Source: CAYSHJ01 sp964589725 (GTDB taxonomy: Bacteria > Planctomycetota > Planctomycetia > Planctomycetales > Planctomycetaceae). From it: a stretch of DNA of 18,078 bases. A program made the translations under genes and the position numbers. This document shows, piece after piece, positions 7,484 through 14,894 of the stretch (its first letter is position 1; every line of letters begins with the position of its first letter). The notes beneath the pieces were generated by a model. That model was not told the DNA's origin, did no database searches, and was given only the letters and a program-made list of their open reading frames with translations. The stretch lies in the NCBI GenBank assembly GCA_964589725.1, contig CAZPUJ010000734.1:1-18078 (forward strand), read 5' to 3'.

Positions 7484-7593
7484 CGCCGAATCGGCAAATT
7501 CGTGAATGACTGATTTCTGATCGTGGAACTTCACGTTCGTTCTGTTTTCATTTCGTTTGTCCCCGTTCGTCTGTCATTCGAGAATAGTATCCA

Positions 7594-10500
7594 ATGCCTT
7601 GTTGCATCCGAATGTTGATCTCGCTTGTCGTTCTCATCGCCGCTCAGAGTGCGCAAGCGGCCGACAACACACCTGCCGCAGGCCGATTTTCGATGGCATC
7701 GTTTGTTGCCGAGGTGACTCCGCAGATCGGGCATCCGTTGCAGGCGGGAGTTGGCGTGAAGCCAGTCGTGACGGTGGATGATCCGTTGCTCGCGCATGGC
7801 TTCGTGTTGCTGGGGGCGGGGAAGCCGGTTGTGTTGTGCTCGGTCGATTGGTGCGGGATTGGGAATGACGCGCATGATTGCTGGCGCGACGCGTTGGCAA
7901 CTGCGGCGGGGACGACGCGCGAACGAATCTTCGTTTGCGCGATTCACCAGCACGATGCGCCGTTGGTCGATCTCGAAGCGGAACGATTGATCGCGGCTCA
8001 GAAGCTGGGGCGTGGAACGCTCGATCTGAAGTTTCATGAGGACGCCGTGTCGTCAGTCGCGAGTGCATTGAAGGGGTCGTTGGAGAAGGCACGGCGCGTC
8101 ACGCATGTCGGAGTCGGGCAGGCCAAAGTCGAGCGAGTTGCTTCGACGCGGCGAATTCTCGGCGCGGATGGGAAAGTGGAATTCGTGCGGGGCAGCGCGA
8201 GCAAAGATCCGCGCGCGAAGATTGATCCCGAAGGTCTGATTGATCCGTTCTTGAAGACACTCAGCTTTTGGGATGGCGACTCACCGATCGCTTCCATCAG
8301 TGCGTATGCGACTCATCCGATGAGTTACTACGGGCAAGGACAAGTGTCGGCGGACTTCACCGGCATGGCTCGGCGACGGCGGCAGGCGGATCAGCCCGGC
8401 GTGCTGCACTTCTATGCCAATGGCTGTGGCGGGGATCTCGGCGCGGGCAAGTACAACGATGGTTCGCCGATGGCTCGTGAGGAATTGTCCGAGCGGCTCT
8501 ATCAAGGTTGGAAGGCAGCTTGGGAACAGACTCGGAAGTATCCCCTGGAGCGAGTCGCCGTCCGTTCGATCCCATTGCGGTTGGCGCCGAAGGACTCGGC
8601 GGGATTCCGAGTGAGCGATTTAGACGCGATCGTCACGGGGGCCAACAAGAATTCGTTCGACGAGCGCGTGCGTGCGGCTTACGCACTGAGTTGGAGGAAG
8701 CGGTGCGATGCCGGACAAAAGCTGGATCTGCCTGTCGTCGATTTCGGGGCCACCCAGTTGTTGCTGCTGCCCGGCGAGCCGTTCGTGGAGTACCAACTCT
8801 TCGCGCAGCAACAACGGCCCGATTCGTTCGTCGTGACACTGGGCTACGGCGACTACGGCCCCGTTTACATCCCGACCGACCGCGCGTTCGCCGAAGGAGG
8901 CTACGAACCGGGGCAGTGGTCTTTCGTCGCGCCCGGCGTGGAGAAGTCGATGAAGGACGCGATCGCGCAGGGATTGAAGATCGAGCCGCCGTTGACTCTC
9001 GCCAATGACGGCAAGACGTCGTTCGTCGTCGTCATGTCCGCCGAGCCGTCGCTTGAAGAGCAGACCGCTGCACAATGGTTGTCCGAGACGTTGGAGCAAG
9101 TCACCGGCGCGAAGTTTCCAATTCGCGCGGCGGGCGCGAAGGCTGCAAATGATGCGACGGAGTACGAGATTCGTGTACTGACCGACTCGACGCTGAAGCC
9201 GGAAGAGTGGCTGATTCAAACGTCGGGCGATTCGTTGCTGCTGACTGGAGGCCGTCCACGCGGAGCCATCTATGCCGTCTGCGAGTTTCTCGAAACGCAT
9301 GTCGGAGTGGAGCGGCTCGACCCGTTCACCGAGTTCGTTCCGAAGCAACCGACGCTGACGATCCCCGCGCTCAATCGGCGCGGACAACCGGCGTTCGAGC
9401 ATCGCTATGTCTTCACTGGTTGGCCTTACACACACTCGCCTTCGCAGGGGGTAAATGGTGGTCGTTGGCGCATCTGGAACAAAGAGCACATCTACGCCGG
9501 ACCCGCGACGGGTGATTATCCGCGCGCGGTGCCCGACGGCGTTCACACGTTCGGGCACTTCATCTCCGCGAAGGAGTTTGCCGCGACGCATCCCGAATAC
9601 TTTTCGATGGATGCCGACGGCAAACGCATGACGAACGACATGGGCAATCGGCAGTTGTGGATTCAGCTGTGTGTGACGAACGAAGACGTGCGACGCATTA
9701 CGCTGGAACGCGCGAAGAAAATGCTGCTCGATGATGACATCGAGGCGAAGAAGTCCGGTCGCGCACCGGCGCGGATGGTCGTGGTCTCTCAGAACGACAA
9801 CACCACGAATCTGTGCTTGTGCCCGAACTGCAAAGCGATCAGCGACCGCGAGGGTTCCGAGAGCGGCGCGCTGCTGGATTTCGTCAATCATGTGGCCCGC
9901 GGACTGAAGGTCGACTTCCCGGACGTCACCGTGCAGACCGAAGCCTACAACTTCACGCTCGCGCCGCCTCGCACGATCCGCCCGGAAGCAAACGTCATGA
10001 TTCGGTACTGCGACAACTACGGCCTGTCGGACATGACGCGACCGCTGACCGATCCGCGCAATGCGGAACGACTCAGGCTCCTGGACGGCTGGGCGAAGAA
10101 GGCGCAGCAGCTTGCCATCTGGGATTACTGGCGGACGTTCGACCCGCATCCACCGGGCCTGTTCGCTCCGTCAACGAACGTCCGCGCGATGCACCGAGAC
10201 ATCCAACTGTTTCTCGATCGAGGCGTCCGGTACGTCACGATCGAGAACGAAGACTTCATGGGAGCCGGGTTGAATGACTCTCCCACATCGAACGACTTGC
10301 AAAGCTTCATGCCGCTCCGCGCGTGGCTGGGGATGAAGCTGCTGGATGATCCGTCCCACGAACTGGAACCGCTGCTTGAGAGGTTCTGCAAAGGCTACTA
10401 CGGAGCCGCCGCGCGACCGATGCGCGAGTTGCTGGAGATCATCGAAGAGCGGCAGTCAAAGATCGCCGCGAACTCATCCAACATGCGGAGGCATGTCTGG

Positions 10501-11418
10501 CTCGAAGCGCTGTGCGACGCGACCTTCTTCGCGAATGCGTATCGCTGCCTCGATTCCGCCGCCCTCGCCGCGAAGGACGATGCCACGTCGCTGATTCACG
10601 TTCGACGCGAACGGATCATCGTCGATTCCGCCTTCCTCTGGATCGAAGCCGCTGTGCGTCGCCAGGACTCAGTGGCATCGAGCCGCCTGCCGCCTCGAAC
10701 GCTCGTGTTGCAACGGCATCGGTCGGACTGGACGGCGTATGTGGCCTCGGTCTTCGACAAGACCGGTCAAGAGACGATCGCACCGCTGATCGAACCCGGA
10801 CTGCAACTGCTGGAAAAACTACAAACCGCCGACACCGACTCAACGCGCACGGCGATCGCGACCACCGAAGCCGAGATCACACACGACGGCCACCTCAGCG
10901 AGCCGGCCTGGCAACAAGCACGCTCGCTGCGTCTGCTGCCGCGCGACCCAAATGCACCGAACGACGACCACTCACAGTTTCGTTTCGCGTGGACTCCCGA
11001 GGCGCTGTACGTCGCGATCGAACAACCGACGGCGACTGCTGCCGCGATCTGGGAAGTGTCGTTAATGACGCCCGATCGGAAGGGAGTGCAAGTCGCGCTG
11101 CACGCTCAACCGTCCGGCAGCGTCGCGGCGTACTTCTACGCTTATCCCGCCACCGGCATGATCGCCGTCCCGGGCCGCAAGAGCTTGAGCAAGTTCGTCT
11201 CGATCAAAACCGCAACGCACGTCACCGCCGAGTTCCGCATCCCTTGGGCTGACCTCTCGACGGAAGCAAAATCGAACGACGAACTGCTGCTCAACATCGG
11301 CACGTTTCCGAAGCCCGACTCCCGCGTCTCCAGCCACGTCTCCAGCCCGTGGCTGATCGGAACCTCACCGACCTACAACCCGGCATACTACGGCACGATC
11401 CGCTTAGAGAAAAAGTAG
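7594..11418 (+). CDS. exported fusion: ceramidase-like + GH67N/DUF4838-like + CBM9-like
   Basis: 1274 residues with a signal peptide (about 1-23, ending SAQAAD). Residues ~30-465 resemble neutral/alkaline non-lysosomal ceramidase domains, zinc amidohydrolases. Likely zinc ligands are H118-Q-H120, H241 in ATHPMSYYG and E395 in PGEPFVEY, each matching a motif in the stand-alone copy at 12386. Residues ~470-590 look like the GH67N/GH20b-type domain that precedes many glycosidases (TAAQWLSETLEQVTGAKFPI; PRGAIYAVCEFLE). Residues ~600-900 carry the DUF4838 pattern: SQNDNTTNLCLCPNC (N734, C741/C743/C746) and a TEAYNFTLAPP strand. A helical part follows. Residues ~1092-1274 begin TEAEITHDGHLSEPAWQQA, the usual opening of CBM9-like domains. 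The frame is open throughout with even codon use, so this is one gene, not an assembly chimera with a frameshift. Substrate unknown; a glycolipid or N-acyl sugar is a guess. Ends in TAG. Confidence 0.88.
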   Translation: MPCCIRMLISLVVLIAAQSAQAADNTPAAGRFSMASFVAEVTPQIGHPLQAGVGVKPVVTVDDPLLAHGFVLLGAGKPVVLCSVDWCGIGNDAHDCWRDALATAAGTTRERIFVCAIHQHDAPLVDLEAERLIAAQKLGRGTLDLKFHEDAVSSVASALKGSLEKARRVTHVGVGQAKVERVASTRRILGADGKVEFVRGSASKDPRAKIDPEGLIDPFLKTLSFWDGDSPIASISAYATHPMSYYGQGQVSADFTGMARRRRQADQPGVLHFYANGCGGDLGAGKYNDGSPMAREELSERLYQGWKAAWEQTRKYPLERVAVRSIPLRLAPKDSAGFRVSDLDAIVTGANKNSFDERVRAAYALSWRKRCDAGQKLDLPVVDFGATQLLLLPGEPFVEYQLFAQQQRPDSFVVTLGYGDYGPVYIPTDRAFAEGGYEPGQWSFVAPGVEKSMKDAIAQGLKIEPPLTLANDGKTSFVVVMSAEPSLEEQTAAQWLSETLEQVTGAKFPIRAAGAKAANDATEYEIRVLTDSTLKPEEWLIQTSGDSLLLTGGRPRGAIYAVCEFLETHVGVERLDPFTEFVPKQPTLTIPALNRRGQPAFEHRYVFTGWPYTHSPSQGVNGGRWRIWNKEHIYAGPATGDYPRAVPDGVHTFGHFISAKEFAATHPEYFSMDADGKRMTNDMGNRQLWIQLCVTNEDVRRITLERAKKMLLDDDIEAKKSGRAPARMVVVSQNDNTTNLCLCPNCKAISDREGSESGALLDFVNHVARGLKVDFPDVTVQTEAYNFTLAPPRTIRPEANVMIRYCDNYGLSDMTRPLTDPRNAERLRLLDGWAKKAQQLAIWDYWRTFDPHPPGLFAPSTNVRAMHRDIQLFLDRGVRYVTIENEDFMGAGLNDSPTSNDLQSFMPLRAWLGMKLLDDPSHELEPLLERFCKGYYGAAARPMRELLEIIEERQSKIAANSSNMRRHVWLEALCDATFFANAYRCLDSAALAAKDDATSLIHVRRERIIVDSAFLWIEAAVRRQDSVASSRLPPRTLVLQRHRSDWTAYVASVFDKTGQETIAPLIEPGLQLLEKLQTADTDSTRTAIATTEAEITHDGHLSEPAWQQARSLRLLPRDPNAPNDDHSQFRFAWTPEALYVAIEQPTATAAAIWEVSLMTPDRKGVQVALHAQPSGSVAAYFYAYPATGMIAVPGRKSLSKFVSIKTATHVTAEFRIPWADLSTEAKSNDELLLNIGTFPKPDSRVSSHVSSPWLIGTSPTYNPAYYGTIRLEKK

Positions 11419-11461
11419 CTCGGTTTGGGTCTACGCGGTGGGTGATAGGCGAATAGGGACT

Positions 11462-11510
11462 GACGAATTGGAATGGAGTTGATGATGGCGATCTCAAAGT
11501 CCAATTCGTC
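11462..11510. repeat. inverted repeat between convergent genes
   Basis: Perfect 11-bp arms (gacgaattgga 11462-11472, tccaattcgtc 11500-11510) around a 27-base loop; the stem can gain three more pairs with one bulged T. It lies between the TAG of the large fusion gene and the end of the minus-strand gene at 11547. This is where a two-way terminator would be expected, but no T-run follows on either strand. Confidence 0.45.
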
Positions 11511-11546
11511 GTCGCCTTTCATTCGTTGGATTCCGCTTGCTCAGCG

Positions 11547-12230
11547 TTACTTCGTCAATTCCGTCGGGAGTTCCTGCAGCGGTGTCAGTTCGAGGATGTC
11601 GGTTTGATACCACTGGTTCTCGTTGAGCTTGCGAGTCGCTCGGTCGGCGAAGCGAAAACCCACGACGTGCGACGGATAAAAATGACCTTCGCCGGTTTCC
11701 TTCCACTCGCCGAAGACGTGCCGCGTGTCGGTGTAGTCGATGGCGAGCAGCCGTTGGTCTTTCTGGTCGAAGTACAGGTCGATCGGCTCTTTGACCGACT
11801 CGGTGACTCGCAGGCCGAACGCCGATCGATCGCCGATCTGGGCGTCGTCAATGCTGGCGACCTTCGACTTCGGCTCGAGCAGAATGCGCAGGCTCCACGC
11901 CCAGCACAGCACGCGGACTTTGTCTTTGTCGCGCGGTGCCGCTCCGACCCACCAGCGGTTTCCGACTTCGACAACCGACATGCGATTGCTCTTGTCGTCC
12001 GGTTTCAGCGGCGTCACCGTCGCGGTGATCAGCACTCGCTCACTGAAGCGAAACAGTTTCAAAAGCTTCTCTTCGCCGCCGGCCGCAGCCACAACTTCGT
12101 GAACTCGCTTGGCAGCATCGGCCTCGTCGGCAGGCAACGAACGGTTAGCGACCAACGAACTGGCGACAGCCACCGCGAGAAGAGTCATCCTGCAAAACGG
12201 AATTGCGAGCGATCTTTGTGGGCATTGCAT
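11547..12230 (-). CDS. exported hypothetical protein, LolA/LolB-like outline
   Basis: 227 residues from ATG 12230 (AAGGA about ten bases upstream on the minus strand); an ATG at 12275 would add 15 residues without a ribosome binding site. The N-terminus has a hydrophobic segment ending near SLPADEA, consistent with a signal peptide. The mature part starts with a helix (AAKRVHEVVAAAGGEEKLLKL) followed by beta-rich sequence with IDLYFDQKDQRLLAIDYTD. This resembles small exported planctomycete proteins with an outer-membrane-lipoprotein-sorting (LolA-like) outline: a long helix against a beta sheet. No catalytic motif is visible and I assign no function. It is divergent from the ceramidase-like gene at 12386 and convergent with the fusion gene. 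Ends in TAA. Confidence 0.75.
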   Translation of the reverse strand: MQCPQRSLAIPFCRMTLLAVAVASSLVANRSLPADEADAAKRVHEVVAAAGGEEKLLKLFRFSERVLITATVTPLKPDDKSNRMSVVEVGNRWWVGAAPRDKDKVRVLCWAWSLRILLEPKSKVASIDDAQIGDRSAFGLRVTESVKEPIDLYFDQKDQRLLAIDYTDTRHVFGEWKETGEGHFYPSHVVGFRFADRATRKLNENQWYQTDILELTPLQELPTELTK

Positions 12231-12349
12231 CGGAACTGGTTCCTTGAGGGACGCGACGAACTCCGCCCACTCCATCGCGGGCGGTGGCTGACGGAATTCG
12301 TAGCGAGTTTGCTACGATCGCTCAACGGCATCAGAATGTCACATGCCCT

Positions 12350-12453
12350 GCAGCGAAGAGTCCAACGAATAGAAGGAGACGACGAATGAGAGACTGGCAA
12401 TCAACGTGTCGTTTAATTCCTCATCTCCTTCTATTCGTTGGACTCCTCATCAT
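12350..12453 (+). promoter_or_regulatory. long inverted repeat covering ribosome binding site and signal-peptide codons
   Basis: Bases 12358-12379 and 12424-12445 are perfect 22-bp inverted copies (gagtccaacgaatagaagg core). Weaker matches extend the arms to about 12350-12387 and 12416-12453 (roughly 33 of 38). The left arm contains the Shine-Dalgarno AAGGAG (12373-12378). The ATG (12386-12388) sits at the loop edge, and the right arm encodes the hydrophobic core of the signal peptide (HLLLFVGLL). In mRNA this hairpin should hide the ribosome binding site, so it may control translation; it could equally be a dispersed repeat that landed here. Confidence 0.7.
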
Positions 12454-13921
12454 CGAGTTCGTCGTCGGCGCCATGACGATGACATTCGCCGCCGACTCTT
12501 TGCGAGTCGGCGTGGCCGAGGTTGACATCACGCCGCCGGTCGGGTTTCCGATCGCGGGCTACTACCACGAACGGCTGGCCGACGGCACGATTGATCCGCT
12601 CAAGGCGAAGGCGATCGTGTTTCGAGACGCGAACACCGCAGCCGCGCTCGTCGTGTGTGACTTGATCGGCATCGCGACCGACCTATCACAAGCGGTTCGC
12701 CAACGAGCGTCCGAGAAGACTGGCATCCCGGCGTCGCACATCGTGATTTCGGCGACGCACTCGCACACCGCGCCCGATTACATGAAGGAGCTGTACCTGA
12801 AGCTCGGCAGCGAGGGGCAAGAACCGCTGCGAGCGGCGTACATCGACAAACTCATCAACGGTCCCGCCGAGGCGATCGCGAAAGCTCATGCCGCCGCGAA
12901 GCCCGCTGTGCTGGAATGCGGCTCGGGAACGCAGGCGACTCCCGTGTCGTTCAACCGCCGCTCGGTGATGCGCGACGGCAGCGTGAAGACGTGGCAGAGT
13001 CATGACAATCCCGAGGTCGTCCGCGCGGCGGGACCGATTGACCCGGAGATTGCGCTGTTGAACGTGCGCGATGAGGCCGGCAAGTCGCTCAGCATTGTCA
13101 GCAACTTTGCGTTGCACCTCGATACCGTTGGTGGGCTGAAGTGGAGCGCCGACTATCCGTTCTTCATCGAACAATCGCTGCGCAAGGCGGCTGGTTCGGA
13201 GGTGGTCTCGATCTTTGGGACCGGCTGCTGCGGGGACATCAATCACGTCAACTCGCGCAGCAAGGATCGGAACAAGGCCGACTTCATCGGCAACTCGATC
13301 GGCGAGTCGATTCAGAAACAGCTTGGCCAATTGAAGCGAGTCGAACGGACGAACCTCGTCGTCAAATCACGAGTCGTCCGCTTGCCGCTGCAAGATGCAA
13401 CGAAGGAGGAGGTCGCCAACTCAATCAAAGTTCTCGATGCGGCCAATCGCAAAGAGAAAGTCGACTTCCTCGAACACGTCGTCGCGTACAAGAAGCTGAT
13501 CCTCGACCAACTGCGGCACCACGAGCCGCACGCGAACACCGCCGAACACATCACATGGGGCCTCAGCCGCTCGCTGGCCGGCGTCGGCGAGACGCTGCCG
13601 GTCGATGTGACGGTGATGACGCTCGGCAGCGATGTCGCGATTGTCTGCCTCCCCGGCGAGGTCTTTGTCGAGCTGGGCCTGGCGATCAAACAAGGCTCAC
13701 CGTTCCGCACGACGCTGGTCATCGAACTCTCGAACAGCGTCGAAACCATCTACGTCCCGCACCGCGCGGCCTACGCGGGAGGAAGTTACGAAGTCACGAA
13801 CTCGAACCTGCAACCGGGTGGCGGTGAGATGCTCGTTGAAGCCGCGCTCGGCTTGCTGCGCGAAGCGGCGACGAATACGCAGCGCTCGCCGGAGGTTGGG
13901 ACTCCGTCCCGACCACACTGA
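12386..13921 (+). CDS. exported neutral/alkaline ceramidase-like protein
   Basis: 511 residues. ATG 12386 has AAGGAG seven bases upstream and begins a signal peptide (MRDWQSTCRLIP, then LLLFVGLLIIEFVVGAM; mature part from about AADSLRVG). A GTG at 12284 would add 34 residues and give no proper signal. Neutral ceramidases are zinc amidohydrolases cleaving N-acyl-sphingosine; planctomycete homologues are abundant and their substrates are mostly unknown. Visible marks: VGVAEVDITPPVGFPIAGYYHERL, zinc-site ATH125-S-H127-TAP, H244 in NFALHLDTVGG, E425 in PGEVFVE, and YVPHRAAYAGGSYEV. The C-terminal Ig-like domain of true ceramidases is missing (511 against roughly 650 or more residues), as is common for this bacterial group. 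A fragment of a close relative lies at 5157-5319 and a divergent version forms the N-terminal part of the fusion at 7594. Ends in TGA. Confidence 0.92.
   Translation: MRDWQSTCRLIPHLLLFVGLLIIEFVVGAMTMTFAADSLRVGVAEVDITPPVGFPIAGYYHERLADGTIDPLKAKAIVFRDANTAAALVVCDLIGIATDLSQAVRQRASEKTGIPASHIVISATHSHTAPDYMKELYLKLGSEGQEPLRAAYIDKLINGPAEAIAKAHAAAKPAVLECGSGTQATPVSFNRRSVMRDGSVKTWQSHDNPEVVRAAGPIDPEIALLNVRDEAGKSLSIVSNFALHLDTVGGLKWSADYPFFIEQSLRKAAGSEVVSIFGTGCCGDINHVNSRSKDRNKADFIGNSIGESIQKQLGQLKRVERTNLVVKSRVVRLPLQDATKEEVANSIKVLDAANRKEKVDFLEHVVAYKKLILDQLRHHEPHANTAEHITWGLSRSLAGVGETLPVDVTVMTLGSDVAIVCLPGEVFVELGLAIKQGSPFRTTLVIELSNSVETIYVPHRAAYAGGSYEVTNSNLQPGGGEMLVEAALGLLREAATNTQRSPEVGTPSRPH
13894..13914 (+). repeat. 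short hairpin at the 3' end of the ceramidase-like gene
   Basis: An 8-bp stem (ggttggga 13894-13901, tcccgacc 13907-13914; one G-T pair) with a 5-base loop lies just before the TGA at 13919-13921. There is no T-run. It encodes the odd tail GVGTPSRP and may be a small dispersed palindrome that supplies the C-terminus. Confidence 0.4.
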
Positions 13922-14018
13922 CAACCAAGACAACTCACGCAACACTTCTGACAAACGCGCGACGGCGTCGTTCGCGACAGCTACGACAGATCGTCGAAGT
14001 CTGGATCGCATCGCGTGC

Positions 14019-14791
14019 CTACTCGGCATAGATGGCGAACAGCCGCGCGGCGTCGTTGTCGGGAAGATGAACTTGCACGGCGAACGGCTGGTTGAGCGGT
14101 ATTTGTCCGTTGGCATCCTTCGCGGGACCAGGCCAGACGATTGGCTGTCGAGTACCGTCTGTCGTGATGCGGACGGATGTGCTTCCCGAATACCCAGCGA
14201 TCGGCCGGTCATGTTCGTCGAGCAGTTCGACGGTGATCGGTGCCGCGTCCGAAACTCCGCTGCAATTGAGGAACAGCTTGCGGCCGCGCGGTGACGACTC
14301 GATCAAGCTGGTCACGCAATGGCCGGGGTCGCCGGCGTCGTGGCGCGAGAGGTAGCCGAATCCGTCCCGGCGGAGCGTCGCGAGGCCGATCTCTTGCGAG
14401 CGACATTTCTCTTCGCAGTCCTAGTGCGAGTACCAGATGTAAGTCTTCTCGCCGACGTGGCTCATGCCGCCGCGGCTGTCGTCGTAGGGCATGTGCGCGA
14501 TGTACGCCACTTTGAATCGGCGCGACGGATCGGGATCGGCCGGATCGTGCATCACCGAAAGAAAAACGTTGACGAGCGTCATGGATTGGACCTCGCCCTC
14601 AATCAGGCAGATGTTGTTCTTTTTGTTCCCGCCGAGACCAGAGTCAGCTTGAGGTTGTGCTGCCACGCGATGTTCTGGTCATCGAACGCGAAGAAGACGG
14701 TTTCACGCGGAACTGCAGCCGGCTCGGCCGCGTGACTCCACAACACCGGGAACAGACAAAACGTAAACAACAGAATCAAGCAACGCGGCAT
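14019..14791 (-). pseudogene. decayed exported GH32/43-like propeller protein
   Basis: Read from ATG 14791 (AAGGAG seven bases upstream), a signal peptide (MPRCLILLFTFCLFP, then SHAAEP) leads into FFAFDDQNIAWQHNLKLTLV. The frame then has to shift at about 14640 to continue as GNKKNNICLIEGEVQSMTLV, DPADPDPSRRFKVAYIAH and GEKTYIWYSH. There it meets an in-frame TAG (14421-14423; a Trp codon would fit the family: YSHWDCEE). The same frame then resumes with SQEIGLATLRRDGFGYLS and the C-terminal beta-sandwich to TAG at 14019-14021. At about 257 codons it is half the length of the intact relative at 2498-4036, so parts of the propeller are deleted, probably at the shift point and before GEKTY. The ribosome binding site and signal are intact, suggesting fairly recent decay. 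Confidence 0.85.
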
Positions 14792-14894
14792 GACTGGTCT
14801 CCTTGAATGAAACGGAGAGGAACTCGTAATACCATCTCGCCGCGATGGCAACCCTCCCAAGTCACCCGCGTGGAACGCCAACACTGAGACAACT

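Noticed and set aside
8620..10149. 509-codon open frame on the minus strand inside the large fusion gene
   Set aside because: It lies fully antisense to a well-supported gene with recognisable domains, has Arg-rich unstructured composition, and is the kind of shadow frame that high-GC coding sequence produces.
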